Assembly: GCA_022113835.1 (NCBI GenBank)
Contig: JAILWY010000024.1
Span: forward strand, 7,072,501 to 7,136,500
DNA from: Atopsyche davidsoni
Taxonomy: Eukaryota > Arthropoda > Insecta > Trichoptera > Hydrobiosidae
DNA: 64,000 nucleotides
Reading direction: 5' to 3'
A program made the translations under genes and the position numbers. Under the pieces are notes generated by a model, which saw only the letters and a list, made by a program, of their open reading frames with translations, was not told where the DNA came from and did not search any database. Shown here piece by piece: positions 40,545 through 50,299 of the stretch. Within the stretch, counting starts at the first letter, position 1; each line of letters starts with the position of its first letter.

Positions 40545-43500
40545 TTATAACAAAACACTGCAGTAGCTCCTGGCGCAGAACAGGAACAAGAGCGATGCGG
40601 CTGAGAGGACCACTGACACAGTGGATCTGCTCTTGCCTGCAGCTGTAGAATCTTCTTGCGATCCGGGGGCCTCTGCGTCTGGCTTTCTTATCGTGACTTT
40701 TGTGGAATCCTTTTCAGCTGTAAATAAAAAATAGAAAGTTATTTTTAATACACATAAGCAAACGGTAATTCACTTTTATAGCTTTATAGAAATCTACTAA
40801 GTAAGTTTCATTGTAAGAGGCATTCTTTAATTTTTTAAAGATACAAGTTACATTAATGTCAACATTTCATTCATCATCTAGATTCTAGAATCTATTCATT
40901 CATCTAGAATAGCTTTATTTGACATAGGAAATAACAATAGAAATAAATATAACGCACGGATAGTTCCATAGCCAGATCCAGATCCTTCATCCCAGGATTC
41001 AGCGTCCTCATCAGTGAAGGAATCGACACGACCTGAGCCAGAGCCCTCCAGGGCTACGCCTCCAGCCTCGTCTCCTTGCATGTAATTCTCTGCCAGTTGA
41101 TTGTGAGGGTTCAGCAATTGCTTCAAAACCAACTGAAAAATAAAACAAATACAATAAATCAACAAAAAATGTATATTAAAACTATCGCTAATATCTAAAT
41201 GGAAATTATAAAAGCTTTCATATTTTATTTTTAGTTTTTATTTGTGTTTGCTAAACCAGGCCTGCGCTAGTATTTCAAAGGAGCTGAATATTTAACACAT
41301 ATAATGGAATGATGAAACTATAACGATGGAGCGCCTTCACACTGATACCAATAGCTGATGAAGAATACTCACAGCTCGCATGTTGCGGAGTTTATCAGAG
41401 AGCTTGGCCACCCTGGTGTCCTGCGTGGGGGTCCCCTTGCTGGCTGGCAGGCTGGACACGTCCACCTCGGGGTTGTACTTTTGCTCGTTGGCGTTGGGCC
41501 CCACCACTATCTTGCTGTACCTGAAAACGTAAGTGAAGTCAGTTAAGCACTTTATTTACAGAATAATCTGATTTTTAGCTTTGACATATAATTAAGTAAA
41601 AACTGATAATAAAATCACAGAAAATAAAGAAAAATGATTTAGGTTAGGTTAAAATATATATAAATTAATTTTTCGTTTAGCAAAGTAATCATTGGCAGAT
41701 AATGTCGCCCGGCCTATTTAAGGGGATGAACTCCTCGCGTGTAACACAGGGTCGAGTTTAGATTACATCAAAGTTAGATGAGATAAGTTTTTAGTCCACT
41801 TTTCGATCTGCGCACCTAACCTATCCCAGCCTACATAAACTCGGGGAGTGCCTAAATAACGCGTTGACAAGGGACCGGAGCGTTCCCGCAACGCCTAGGA
41901 TTTTAGTACGCTGTAAACTGGCTTATGAAATCTAGTAAAGCAGCTCCTCTGCAGCCACGTAGAACAACGCAATTACCGTAGAGATCTCGCTTTAATACTG
42001 CCATTTATGATTGAAGGTTTGATTATAAACGCAGTAATCTAACCCTCTTGCTTATGAATATTTTGTGACTGTGTAGCAAGTGCGGGGGTCATAAAAATCG
42101 TAAAACCGAATTCAGGAGTACCTATTCTGACCTAAAACTACACTTTTAGGTTAGAATTTTCGATTGAATTTCAACGTGATTTCATTTTTATACTTATTAA
42201 TACAATTTTTTTTGCATTTGATTATAAAATAAATACTTCAATCTCGAGGGTGAATGCATCTTGTGACTGTGTAGCAAGTGCGGGCGTCATAAAAATCGTA
42301 AAACCGAATTCAGGAGTACCTATTCTGACCTAAAACTACACTTTTAGGTTAGAATTTTTGATTGAATTTCAACGTGATGGTATCCCCAGGAAAGACTTGA
42401 TTTTATTTTTATACTTAGTTATACAATTTTTTTGCATTTGATTATAAAATAAATACTTCTATCTCGAGGGTGAATGCATCTTGTGACTGTGTAGCAAGTG
42501 CGGGCGTCATAAAAATCGTAAAACCGAATTCAGGAGTACCTATTCTGACCTAAAACTACACTTTTAGGTTAGAATTTTCGATTGAACTTCAACGTGATGG
42601 TATCACCAGGAAAGACATGATTTTATTTTTATACTTAGTACAGTAAAACTTTGATATAACGGACTTTGGATATAACGAACAAAAAATCCGGTCAAAATGT
42701 AAAAAATTAAAAAAAAATTCGTAACTTTCGAGAGTTGATTATAAAAAAAACAGCAAACTTCAAAAGTGCAAACAAAACTTGTTTCCTTTTTAGTAGGATT
42801 ACCGAAAGCAAGCGCGTCGATATCAAACAGCAACGGCACTTCACGACGAGTGTCCGAAGACAATTTTGTTTCTATCTAAATAAATACAGTTTTTTTTATT
42901 TATTTTACACCTATTTTTTATATAACGGACTTTCGGCATTAATGAGCATCCCCTCCCCCAGATTGGTAAAAAAAAATCTTTAACAAACTTTGGTTTTGAA
43001 AGTCGTCATTTTATCCAATTTTTCAACATCTTCAAGATTTTATTATACCCTGAAAATGGACGTTAATTAAATAATAAAAAATATATCAATATAATTTATA
43101 GTTTTTTCAATACTCTGTAAAAAAATCAACTTTCGATATTGCAAAATAAAGTGACAATTAAATTAATTAAATGACACGATTTCGCCAGGTAATGGGCAGT
43201 CCATTGTGTGGTGTCCAACCGGACACCAGAGGCAATTAAAAGGCTAGAAGCAACTGTCTTAAGTACATCAAGCAATTGATGCTTACATTCTCTTGACGTT
43301 AATATATTTCAATCAAATAACTTTATGCAATATCGAGGAGTGTGGCACGTCTTCTTTTTACCCTATATCACGGAGCAGGCGTCCGCGGGGTTGCCAGGAG
43401 TGTTAAAAAAAAAAAAAAAACACACGGCGGCTCTCGGCATCAACTTTCGACATTGCAAAATAAAGTGACAATTAAATTAATTAATAATTTCGCCTCTGGT

Positions 43501-43856
43501 GTGCCAACCAGGCGCGAAATTTGAAATTCGCGTTATAGTGAAACGGGGTCGCGTAAAGCGCGTCTGAATGGGTGGACTCACTCTCCGATGCGCTGTCCGT
43601 TCCAGCACTCGCCGACGTCGCTCTGGTCCGCGAAGCTGTCGTCCCTGCACAGCTTGTCGGCCAGCGAGATGAAGAAGCCCTTGGAGCGGGCGGCGAGCGC
43701 CAGGAAGTGGGACAGGTGCGCGTCGGGGGCGGGGGCCCTCGTGCCGGGGGCGGGCCGCGCTGGCCGGGGAGCGCGCTGGCGCCCCGCCGCGTGAGGAGCC
43801 TCCTCCGCCGGAGACGCCTCCTCGGACAGCCGCGCGTGTCCGCAGGCCTGCTTCAC
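40545..43856 (-). CDS. Glypican, C-terminal four exons (heparan-sulfate proteoglycan)
   Basis: Exons 43582-43856, 41373-41520, 40958-41132 and 40545-40717 join in frame for 256 residues; the N-terminal signal and most of the Cys-rich core are absent and must lie upstream. Glypicans are GPI-anchored cell-surface proteoglycans shaping Wnt, Hedgehog and BMP gradients. The conserved core block around KGFFISLADKLCRDDSF and GECWNGQRIGEYSKIVVG is present. Before it is an Ala/Pro/Arg-rich insert. Two Ser-Gly clusters in acidic surroundings (EGSGSGR and DEGSGSGYG) are glycosaminoglycan attachment sites. The C-terminus ends with a hydrophobic segment (VSVVLSAASLLFLFC), the GPI-attachment signal. All splice sites are GT-AG or GT variants with consistent phases. 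Whether it is the dally or the dally-like type was not decided. Confidence 0.93.
42063..42645 (+). repeat. Three tandem units of a 200-220 bp satellite-like repeat
   Basis: Units start at 42063, 42261 and 42481 with TTGTGACTGTGTAGCAAGTG and continue through a CCGAATTCAGGAGTACC block and a short imperfect palindrome CTAAAACTACACTTTTAG. Units 2 and 3 carry an extra 22 bases (GGTATC...AGGAAAGAC) that unit 1 lacks. A fragment of the same unit recurs on the minus strand at 52999-53106. It lies in the glypican intron. Confidence 0.9.
42641..42700 (+). mobile_element. Terminus of a pogo/Tigger-like DNA transposon
   Basis: Directly after TA, the sequence CAGTAAAACTTTGATATAAC, then GGAC and a second TATAACGAAC, matches the known style of pogo/Tigger terminal repeats. 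A further TATAACGGAC lies at 42920-42929, and GCGTTATAGTGAAACGG at 43531-43547 resembles a decayed opposite end. No transposase frame was recognised, so this is a non-autonomous remnant. Confidence 0.55.
42970..43438 (+). repeat. Dispersed 470-bp repeat, copy 1
   Basis: Nearly the same sequence recurs at 55580-56073 in the same orientation, from AATCTTTAACAAACTTTGG to CACACGGCGGCTCTCGG. It includes a long A run and the phrase GTGTGGTGTCCAACCGGACAC, a small palindrome. Copy 2 carries about 17 extra bases near its 3' end. A third fragment (43441-43483) repeats the internal AAATAAAGTGACAATTAAAT block. Confidence 0.9.
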
Positions 43857-44015
43857 CTGCAAACGGAAGAAGACCAGCTCAGTACAAACCGACTCAACGG
43901 ACTCGGACTACAACCGAAGATGCACGGTAAGTTTCGCACATATGTCACACACAACTAATAACTATAAAGGATGAAGATACGCAAGCACAACATCAACTTG
44001 CGGAGGCATTTAACA

Positions 44016-44668
44016 CAGTGGATCTCAAACTCTTTTGGCCCACGGATCCCCTTTCATAGTCAAAACTTGCCTACGGACCCTCTTTCATAGTCAAAGCTTG
44101 CCCGTGGACCCCCTTTCATAGTCAAAACTTGCATACGGACCCCCTTTCATGGTCAAAACTTGCATACGGATCCCCTTTCATGGTCAAAACTTGCCCGTGG
44201 ACCCCCTTTCATAGTCAAAGCTTGCCCGTGGACCCCCTTTCATAGTCAAAACTTGCATACGGACCCCTTTTCATGGTCAAAACTTGCCTACGGACCCCTT
44301 TCATGGTCAAAACTTGCCTACGGATCCCCTTTCATAGTCAAAACTTGCCTACGGACCCTGGGTGAAAAACTACATAAATTCATATTATAGACTAGTTGGT
44401 GCAAGTATCGACTCTATTAACCTACCTAACTCATCGCGATGCCTGTTATTACTTGTATTTTATGCACCTGTCTATATTTAGTAAAAATCGCTAATAATGT
44501 ATTCATTGTTATTTATTTTAACTTCCATATTAATAAAAATGTGTCACAATTGCTTTATTTTATATTTAACCTTGCGTGGACCCCCTGACGTTGTTCAGGG
44601 ACCCCCAAATCGATTTTAATTTTCTAAGGACCCCCTGGGGTCCGTAGGGACCATTTTGAGAAGCACTG
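44016..44668. mobile_element. Non-autonomous hAT-family DNA transposon
   Basis: The element starts CAGTGGATCTCAAACT and ends TTTTGAGAAGCACTG, imperfect terminal inverted repeats of hAT style. It is flanked by a perfect 8-bp target duplication ATTTAACA (44008-44015 and 44669-44676), the length diagnostic for hAT. Near both ends it carries CGGACCCC-type sequence. An internal array of ten 31-bp units occupies 44045-44358. No transposase is encoded. Confidence 0.92.
44045..44358 (+). repeat. Ten 31-bp tandem units inside the hAT element
   Basis: Consensus unit CCCCCTTTCATAGTCAAAAC then TTGCCTACGGA, about 31 bp, with variation (AGTC/GGTC, CTACGG/CCGTGG/ATACGG). The unit derives from the subterminal part of the transposon, as seen from the similar GGACCCCC segments near its right end. 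Confidence 0.92.
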
Positions 44669-44679
44669 ATTTAACACGA

Positions 44680-44883
44680 CTCGCTAAGGTGCAGGGTTAC
44701 GATTATGGATGATTTGAACGGGGCGCCACGCGAGGTGGGGATTACCTTGGTGGAGACGTGGTCGATGTAGCATCGTGTGTTCTTGTACAACACCTTTATT
44801 GAAACTGGGCGTTCTGTCAATCCGAGCGGTTCCACGTGAAATGCTTCGTAGGAGTATGGATGTAATTTTTTGTACGTAAGCAA
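44680..44883 (-). other. Open frame next to the hAT insertion, unrecognised
   Basis: The minus strand is open for about 68 codons with protein-like composition (HVEPLGLTERPVSIKVLYKN, then CYIDHVSTK). The hAT element sits at its downstream end. The plus strand reads FLYNTFIETGRSV in one frame, which resembles the N-terminus of IS630/mariner-type transposases, so the minus reading may be a shadow of decayed transposase DNA. Confidence 0.3.
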
Positions 44884-44949
44884 TGTTTTTAATTTTTGTA
44901 ATGGCGACGTCCAAGTTACACATTAATAACCCTGTATTTCCAAACGTTC

Positions 44950-45205
44950 ACATGCCACGCAAAAAATCAAAGGGAAGAACAATTATGGGTGACAAGAAAG
45001 AGTTTCCCGCATCGAATTGTTACTGGCGATGAGAAGTGGATACATTTCGAGAATCCCAAACGTAAAAAAATAGGTGGCTTTCACCTGGCGAAGCAGCATC
45101 ATCATCATCATCATCATCTACGGCACCAGGTGGGACCAGAAAGAAATCGTGTACTATGAGCTGCTAAAACCGGGCGAAACTGCCAATGACCACCATTGCC
45201 TACAT
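44950..45205 (+). pseudogene. Mariner transposase fragment interrupted by a CAT microsatellite
   Basis: The plus strand encodes HRIVTGDEKWIHFENPKRKK, a hallmark segment of mariner transposase including the first Asp of the catalytic triad. After an in-frame stop the reading resumes with WDQKEIVYYELLKPGET, another conserved mariner block. The stretch that normally lies between is largely replaced by about seven CAT units (45097-45118). Frames differ between parts, so it is dead. Confidence 0.85.
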
Positions 45206-45826
45206 CTCCCCTACACAAACACACCATCATATGGTAAAGTGAATATAATTTTTTTTTCTAATTTTTAAATTTAATTAGGTTTCGTTATTAATTCTTAGTT
45301 GCCTCGATGTCAAAGGGAAATAAAATTCCAGAAACGCTTTGAGCCCACCATAGCCGTGTCTACAATTGTTCCCAACTGCCTGTCTACCTGTTCTCTCGCG
45401 GCCCTCCACACGACTATCCATGTTTGTGGAGTGTATACACAAACAACACAATAAATGCACGCTCTAACGCCAGACTCAATATGAGGGTATATTATTATTT
45501 ATCTTGAAGTTGAAATGCCGATATTCAATAAGATACGTTCGTACTTGATTAAGTCCGACACAAAAGCTGCGCTCTCTCGTAAACAGCACTCATTAGCCCC
45601 GCAAAACCGGTACTGCAGTGATTTACTACGCAAAGCGCAAACACAAGCCTCGTGCTGTCGGAAAAGTTGACCGGCGACAATAATTTACGATGACAACATT
45701 AGACACATTAACATAAATTATAATTTATATTTCTATTTGCTGAATGTATCTCGAGTTTAATAAATTGTCCATTTTATTTATACATGGCAGCCGTTGAGCA
45801 CGCTCGCTTCCCCCGACGCTCAGAAA

Positions 45827-45911
45827 AATATCATCGTGATTTGTGTGGGATTTGAACCCACATCCCCTGGCTTACATGGCCGGTGTACTAACCCTTGTAC
45901 TAACGAATCAC
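45827..45911 (-). mobile_element. tRNA-derived SINE head, copy 1
   Basis: On the minus strand GGGTTCAAATCCC (45847-45859) is a Pol III B box with its pairing arms. A tRNA-like upstream part with TTAGTACAAGGG and CACCGGCC lies at the expected distance. The same segment recurs at 48839-48935, and its 5' half at 46703-46745. Confidence 0.75.
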
Positions 45912-45918
45912 TTCAGTT

Positions 45919-46065
45919 ATCGAGAATTTTTAACAATCATACTCTACATATGAACCAATGTGCCCAGGCCAACCAATATTTAGTATAAATATTATTAGTA
46001 ATAAATACTGGTTGGCCTGGGCACATTGGTTCATATGTAGAGTATGATTGTTAAAAATTCTCGAT
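45919..46065. repeat. Large inverted repeat of SINE flank sequence
   Basis: The left arm (45919-45981) from ATCGAGAATTTTTAACAATC through GTGCCCAGGCCAACCAATAT is followed after about 22 bases by its near-perfect reverse complement (46003-46065). The left-arm sequence also recurs singly at 46760-46812, linked to the same SINE head. The structure could fold into a hairpin of about 60 bp. Confidence 0.9.
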
Positions 46066-46256
46066 TTATGGATGTGATTCGAGAATTTCTTTAATCATCT
46101 TCTATGTGTGAACTAGTGTGCCTAATCATATTAGTAATAATATAATAAACCCGTAATGGGTAATAAATTCGCATCTGATTGACGTTCAATCCAAAAAATA
46201 GACATACGCAAAAATTTTAGTTGCAACGCATTATTGTATTATTTTTCTTCGGGTGC

Positions 46257-46520
46257 CTCTCCTTAGAGGAGGTTGGCGACCATCTCATTGAGCAATTTAT
46301 TTACGCTGAGCTTTATCTTTATGGAAAATAATGTAGTGGGCCCCGGGTTTTTTTTTTTCATCGCAGTTTTATATTCGAAGGAAATGCTCTGCTGCCCGAT
46401 AGCATTATTATATAATCGTTTGGATCTGATACTCCTTCTGCAGCTTCTCCCCCCCACCTCGACAAGGTGCTTCCAGAGCACATCCCTCCACAATCATTCC
46501 ACTACTCCATTACCGATCCT
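46257..46520 (-). mobile_element. Dispersed composite repeat, copy in reverse orientation
   Basis: The reverse complement matches 54850-55135: GAGTAGTGGA, GGGATGTGCTCTGGAAG, AGAAGGAGTATCAGATC, ATTATATAATAATGCTAT and the end GTCGCCAACCTCCTC. The last part reads NEMVANLL in one frame, like the tail of LINE-type reverse transcriptase proteins. It is decayed. Confidence 0.7.
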
Positions 46521-46702
46521 TTACACACGCTTAGGGCACAGAATGGCAGCTACGCACAAGCAACAGAATGGGGAGAGCGGAAGGATTTTCATTTTCAGAC
46601 TAACATGAAATATTGTTTGAAACGTCATTCGATAATACTCGTGCATATAATTATTTGAGCGACTTTCTAGTACTGCATTTCGAAATAAATAAAACATTAC
46701 CG

Positions 46703-46812
46703 ATTTGGCCGGTGTACTAACCCTTGTACTAACGAATCACTTCCGTTTATCGAGAATTTTTAACAATCATACTCTACATATGAACCAATGTGCCCAGGCC
46801 AACCAATATTTA
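46703..46812 (-). mobile_element. SINE fragment, copy 2
   Basis: Contains the GGCCGGTGTACTAACCCTTG head fragment and the GAGAATTTTTAACAATCATA arm as at 45890-45981, but lacks the B box half. Confidence 0.75.
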
Positions 46813-47684
46813 TTCATTCAATTTTCTAGCACCCATAGGCCGTAAGTCTCCTCTCAACTTGTTCGGATGATTATTTTATTTTTACTTGCAGGCGGGGTAG
46901 CGACGTGAGTAATATGAACACCGCATTAGTCTGATACGCTCGAATATGCCAAGAAAACGGGGAACCCCGCGTGTATATTCATTTCCGAGGAAAATTACCG
47001 AACCTCCCCTCCTCGGGTGTTTTAAATATTTACGCGGGGCTTTGGGTGATTCCCCGTGAAACGTTTCCATTTGTTCGATTCGGCTCCGGGGAACACCGCC
47101 ACAAGACAAACAGCACACACATTACGAGATTATTTCAAATTAGATTTATGAATATATGTAAATAATTAAATAGCGATCAACAAAGTAGAGCCTCTCGCAA
47201 TATAATATTGCGCTGCCGCTTTTGACTTGAGCTCGAGACTAACAACCGAGTCTCTGTAACATTATAAATATAGTTTTGCGATAGAATAATTAACGAGTGA
47301 ATTTATGGCAGAAACCCCAAGCCCTGCTTCTAAATAATTTATATATATAGTTTTAATATTTGGTATTCGCAGTATTGGCGCAACGCATATTTATTTACTT
47401 TGTTTAATTGCTCGTGTCTGATTCCACAATGCTCACTTAACATTGCATAATGCATTGCAATATCAGGTTGCTTTCTCTTTGTGTAGGCGACACCATGCCT
47501 TTTACCTTGGGTGGGCTGCTATGCAAAAGGACGGATATATTTATAAAAAAAAATTATAACAACTTAGTAAAACAGCGGTAAATACGCCACACAGATAATT
47601 ATTGTGTTTAAAATTAAATACAATCCGCTTTACGTGCTATACGTGTCGGCCTTTTATAATTAGGATTTATGTGTTTATTTATCA

Positions 47685-48119
47685 CACACTTTAGGCAGGT
47701 ACCAAATTGACTAAACTGATGTGCAAAATTCGCGTAAAATTGCGCGTGTGAAATTTAGTCTATACACTCTTTGATTTGCATGTAGTCAAATAAATCGTTT
47801 CCTATAAAAACTTGAACCACTTCATACACACTTTGCGGATTACTTGGCATCACAGCAACACCACTTTGTCCTAAAAATTGTTCAATAATTGGAGGATAAT
47901 CATTCTCTGACCACTCCACTTCTTCGTTGTCACTTTGTTCAGAATCACTGGACAGTATTGGTAGAAGTAACGTTGACGAGTCCTAAACAAACATTTCGAG
48001 CTGTAAACCTAAAGAATAAAACTTAAGAGTAAACACAATCAAAAACGTATTAATATGCGCCCCGCCTTCAGGCAGTAGTCCGCGGAACGGGTACTAGTAC
48101 CCGCCCCGCCTTTAGTGTG
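47685..48119 (-). mobile_element. piggyBac-like element, deleted
   Basis: One end reads CACACTTTAGGCAGGTACC (47685-47703). The other, in reverse complement, is CACACTAAAGGCGGGGCGGG and abuts TTAA at 48120-48123, the piggyBac target site; on the left the site has decayed to ATCA. Inside, the minus strand (47760-47982) is open for about 73 codons. It starts with an acidic Ser-rich stretch (SSDSEQSDNEEVEWSEND) and continues with SVYEVVQVFIGNDLFDYM. That matches the N-terminal layout of piggyBac transposases, where a GV...P..YF..F...D.L segment precedes the DDE core. The DDE core is missing. Confidence 0.7.
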
Positions 48120-48299
48120 TTAATAAGAGCGCAGGTCGCGGGGCTTACAGCATGTGGCTTAGGTTTTTTTGTACGAGTTGAAGAGTACTTTGAATAAATT
48201 AGTACTTACTAAATAACAAGGATAGATATTTTAAACTGAGTGAATTTACTGAGCTTTTAGATAAAAGCTCGCCGCGACTATTTGTAATGTTTTTTTTTT

Positions 48300-48545
48300 A
48301 TTCAATCAATTAAACCGATACAGATTTAAAAGCATCGAGTTTAATCATGAGACGGAGAAGTTTTCGAGGGTGTAACAACCCCGTGGAGCCACCCCCATGG
48401 GGTTGAGGGGGTGTCTGCTGTCCGTGGCCCGGGACGGCCGACTTGACGGTAAAGCAAGTGCTCAGGGCGCGTAACGACGACATCGACCCTCGTAAACTGA
48501 CGGAATTTAGCCAATAAGGATCCCACTCCACGGATTGGAGTCCAG
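48300..48545. other. GC-rich island, no gene recognised
   Basis: A GC-rich patch in AT-rich DNA with overlapping open frames on the minus strand (48310-48531 and 48341-48526) but no recognisable protein. Possibly part of an unidentified repeat. Confidence 0.4.
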
Positions 48546-48736
48546 ATTATCTAACAAATAATGCATGGTTTGTTTTTATTATTTCCCTATATTTTTATTC
48601 GGGTCGTTTTCCGCGCAAGTAAACGCAGAACTAATTTTACGGATCTCGGTGCAAGTGTTGCCATAATTTATTGCCATGTCGATTGTAACTAAGTTCGGAA
48701 AATTACTTTGTATGACATAGGTTAGATTTCAGCTTC

Positions 48737-48790
48737 TTTGTGCTTCGGTGGTTAGCACGATTGCACGACTGGCTTTAGGTTCAAATAATA
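48737..48790 (+). mobile_element. tRNA-like SINE head, plus strand
   Basis: GGTGGTTAGCACGATTGCAC resembles a Pol III A box and AGGTTCAAAT a B box, about 35 bases apart. No acceptor stem closes it, so it is a tRNA-derived remnant rather than a tRNA gene. Confidence 0.5.
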
Positions 48791-48838
48791 TTATTACTAA
48801 TATGATAAGGCACACATAGAAGATGATTAAAGAAATTC

Positions 48839-48962
48839 TCAGAAAAACATCATCGTGATTTGTGTGGGATTTGAACCCACATCCCCTGGCTTACATGGCC
48901 GGTGTACTGACCCTTGTACTAACGAATCACATCCGTTGCCCAGGCCAACTAATATTTAGTGA
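48839..48962 (-). mobile_element. tRNA-derived SINE, copy 3
   Basis: Repeats the segment at 45827-45911, with the minus-strand B box GGGTTCAAATCCC at 48866-48878, and then joins directly to CCAGGCCAACTAATATTTAG, so the arm region is deleted. Sequence at 49060-49125 (CCTAATCATATTAGTAATAA and following) also matches 46110-46160, the other flank of the same family. Confidence 0.75.
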
Positions 48963-49301
48963 TTTGCAAGCACTGGATTTTTTAAACAAAGTAACAAGTG
49001 AAGCGATTTTAATCCCATCTGGATATTATTTTTAAAATCTATTAATTTAGCCAAGACGCACACCATCTTCTATTTGTGAACTGATGTGCCTAATCATATT
49101 AGTAATAATATAATAAACCCGTAATGGGTAATTCAATGGGTGGTTCAAATAATACTCTATATTATGTGACTAACCAGCTCATGTTGGTTTATCTCAACGT
49201 TTTCACGATGTCTGCATGTTGTGGAATAAATAAATATATATATTTTTAATAAATAAAGTTCAATATAACATTTACATAATCGACCTTGTAAAGTGACTAT
49301 T

Positions 49302-49570
49302 TTATAGAATGCCAGATGTGGGTGACGGTTTACGATCAAAGGGAAGGTCGGAAAAAGTCAGTGGGCCAACTTCTCCAATATATAAGACACCTGATGCGAT
49401 GGGGTGCAAACGCGGAGTGGTCCGGATGTATTTAGGGGACACTTTTACAATGGTGCCTTTGTGATGGTAAAGAGGGTAGTTTACGTGAAGCGTTTTAGGG
49501 CTGCTAGCTCGAGATAATGCCGAGCCACTGAAAACCTGAAGCAGCTTGGTCATGGTCACGTCAAGGTCAA
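49302..49570 (-). CDS. Candidate terminal exon, unrecognised protein, in the putative glypican intron
   Basis: On the minus strand an acceptor (CCAATATTTTCAG) is followed by 88 residues to TAA at 49302-49304. They read DLDVTMTKLLQVFSGSALSR at the start, HHKGTIVKVSPKYIRTTPRL in the middle and DLPFDRKPSPTSGIL at the end. The block is clearly GC-richer than its flanks. ATTAAA lies on the minus strand near 49245. It is either the last exon of a nested gene or a remnant of an unidentified element. I do not recognise the family. Confidence 0.4.
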
Positions 49571-50299
49571 CTGAAAATATTGGTATTAAAACATTTCAGT
49601 TCCATAATTTTTTTAAAATAAAACATATTATAATGACAACTTGAAATTCACATTTAATCCGCGGGTTCATTGCATTTGCATAGCAATTGGTGCACATGAT
49701 CTTCAAGTATTTTTTTAAAACTTTTATATTGTTGCAGCAGTGCTTGTTTCGAGGGAAATGTCTTAAAAATAAAAATTAATTGAAATTATTATATAAAAAT
49801 AACAATTTCGAGAGTTATGTATGTTTTTAATTGTTAATGCATTGAAATGTGAATAATCAAAATACAACATTGTACAAACGTATAATTAACCTATCGGGAG
49901 TGTATAATGTTAGTGAATGAAATATTAGCTCTGGAAATTTTGTGTGGATTTTATTATTTTAAATATTCATTTTTGAAGATCACGTATTCCGGCCAAGAAA
50001 AGTATTTTTGTATTTCAATATAACTTACGTGTTTAGTCTGTAAAACGTTTTTTAATGCTCTATTTTAAATAATTTAGACATTAGATATTTCCGTCTCAGA
50101 CGCAAACCCCTTGTACTTGAAATTCGAAATGTGTGTATTTAAGTGAATATTAAGTGTATTTAATCATTTCAATATTAAACATTTCTTATAATTTAATGAT
50201 GTAATATATATTCGTGCATTTTTAACATGCCAATTTTCACCAAGTCAAATTTTACATGGGTAATATTTTGATAAAATAGCACCCCCTCGATATTGTGTA

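Noticed and set aside
45074..45268. 64-codon frame with a run of Ile
   Set aside because: The Ile run is the CAT microsatellite read in the ATC frame inside the mariner fragment; not a gene.
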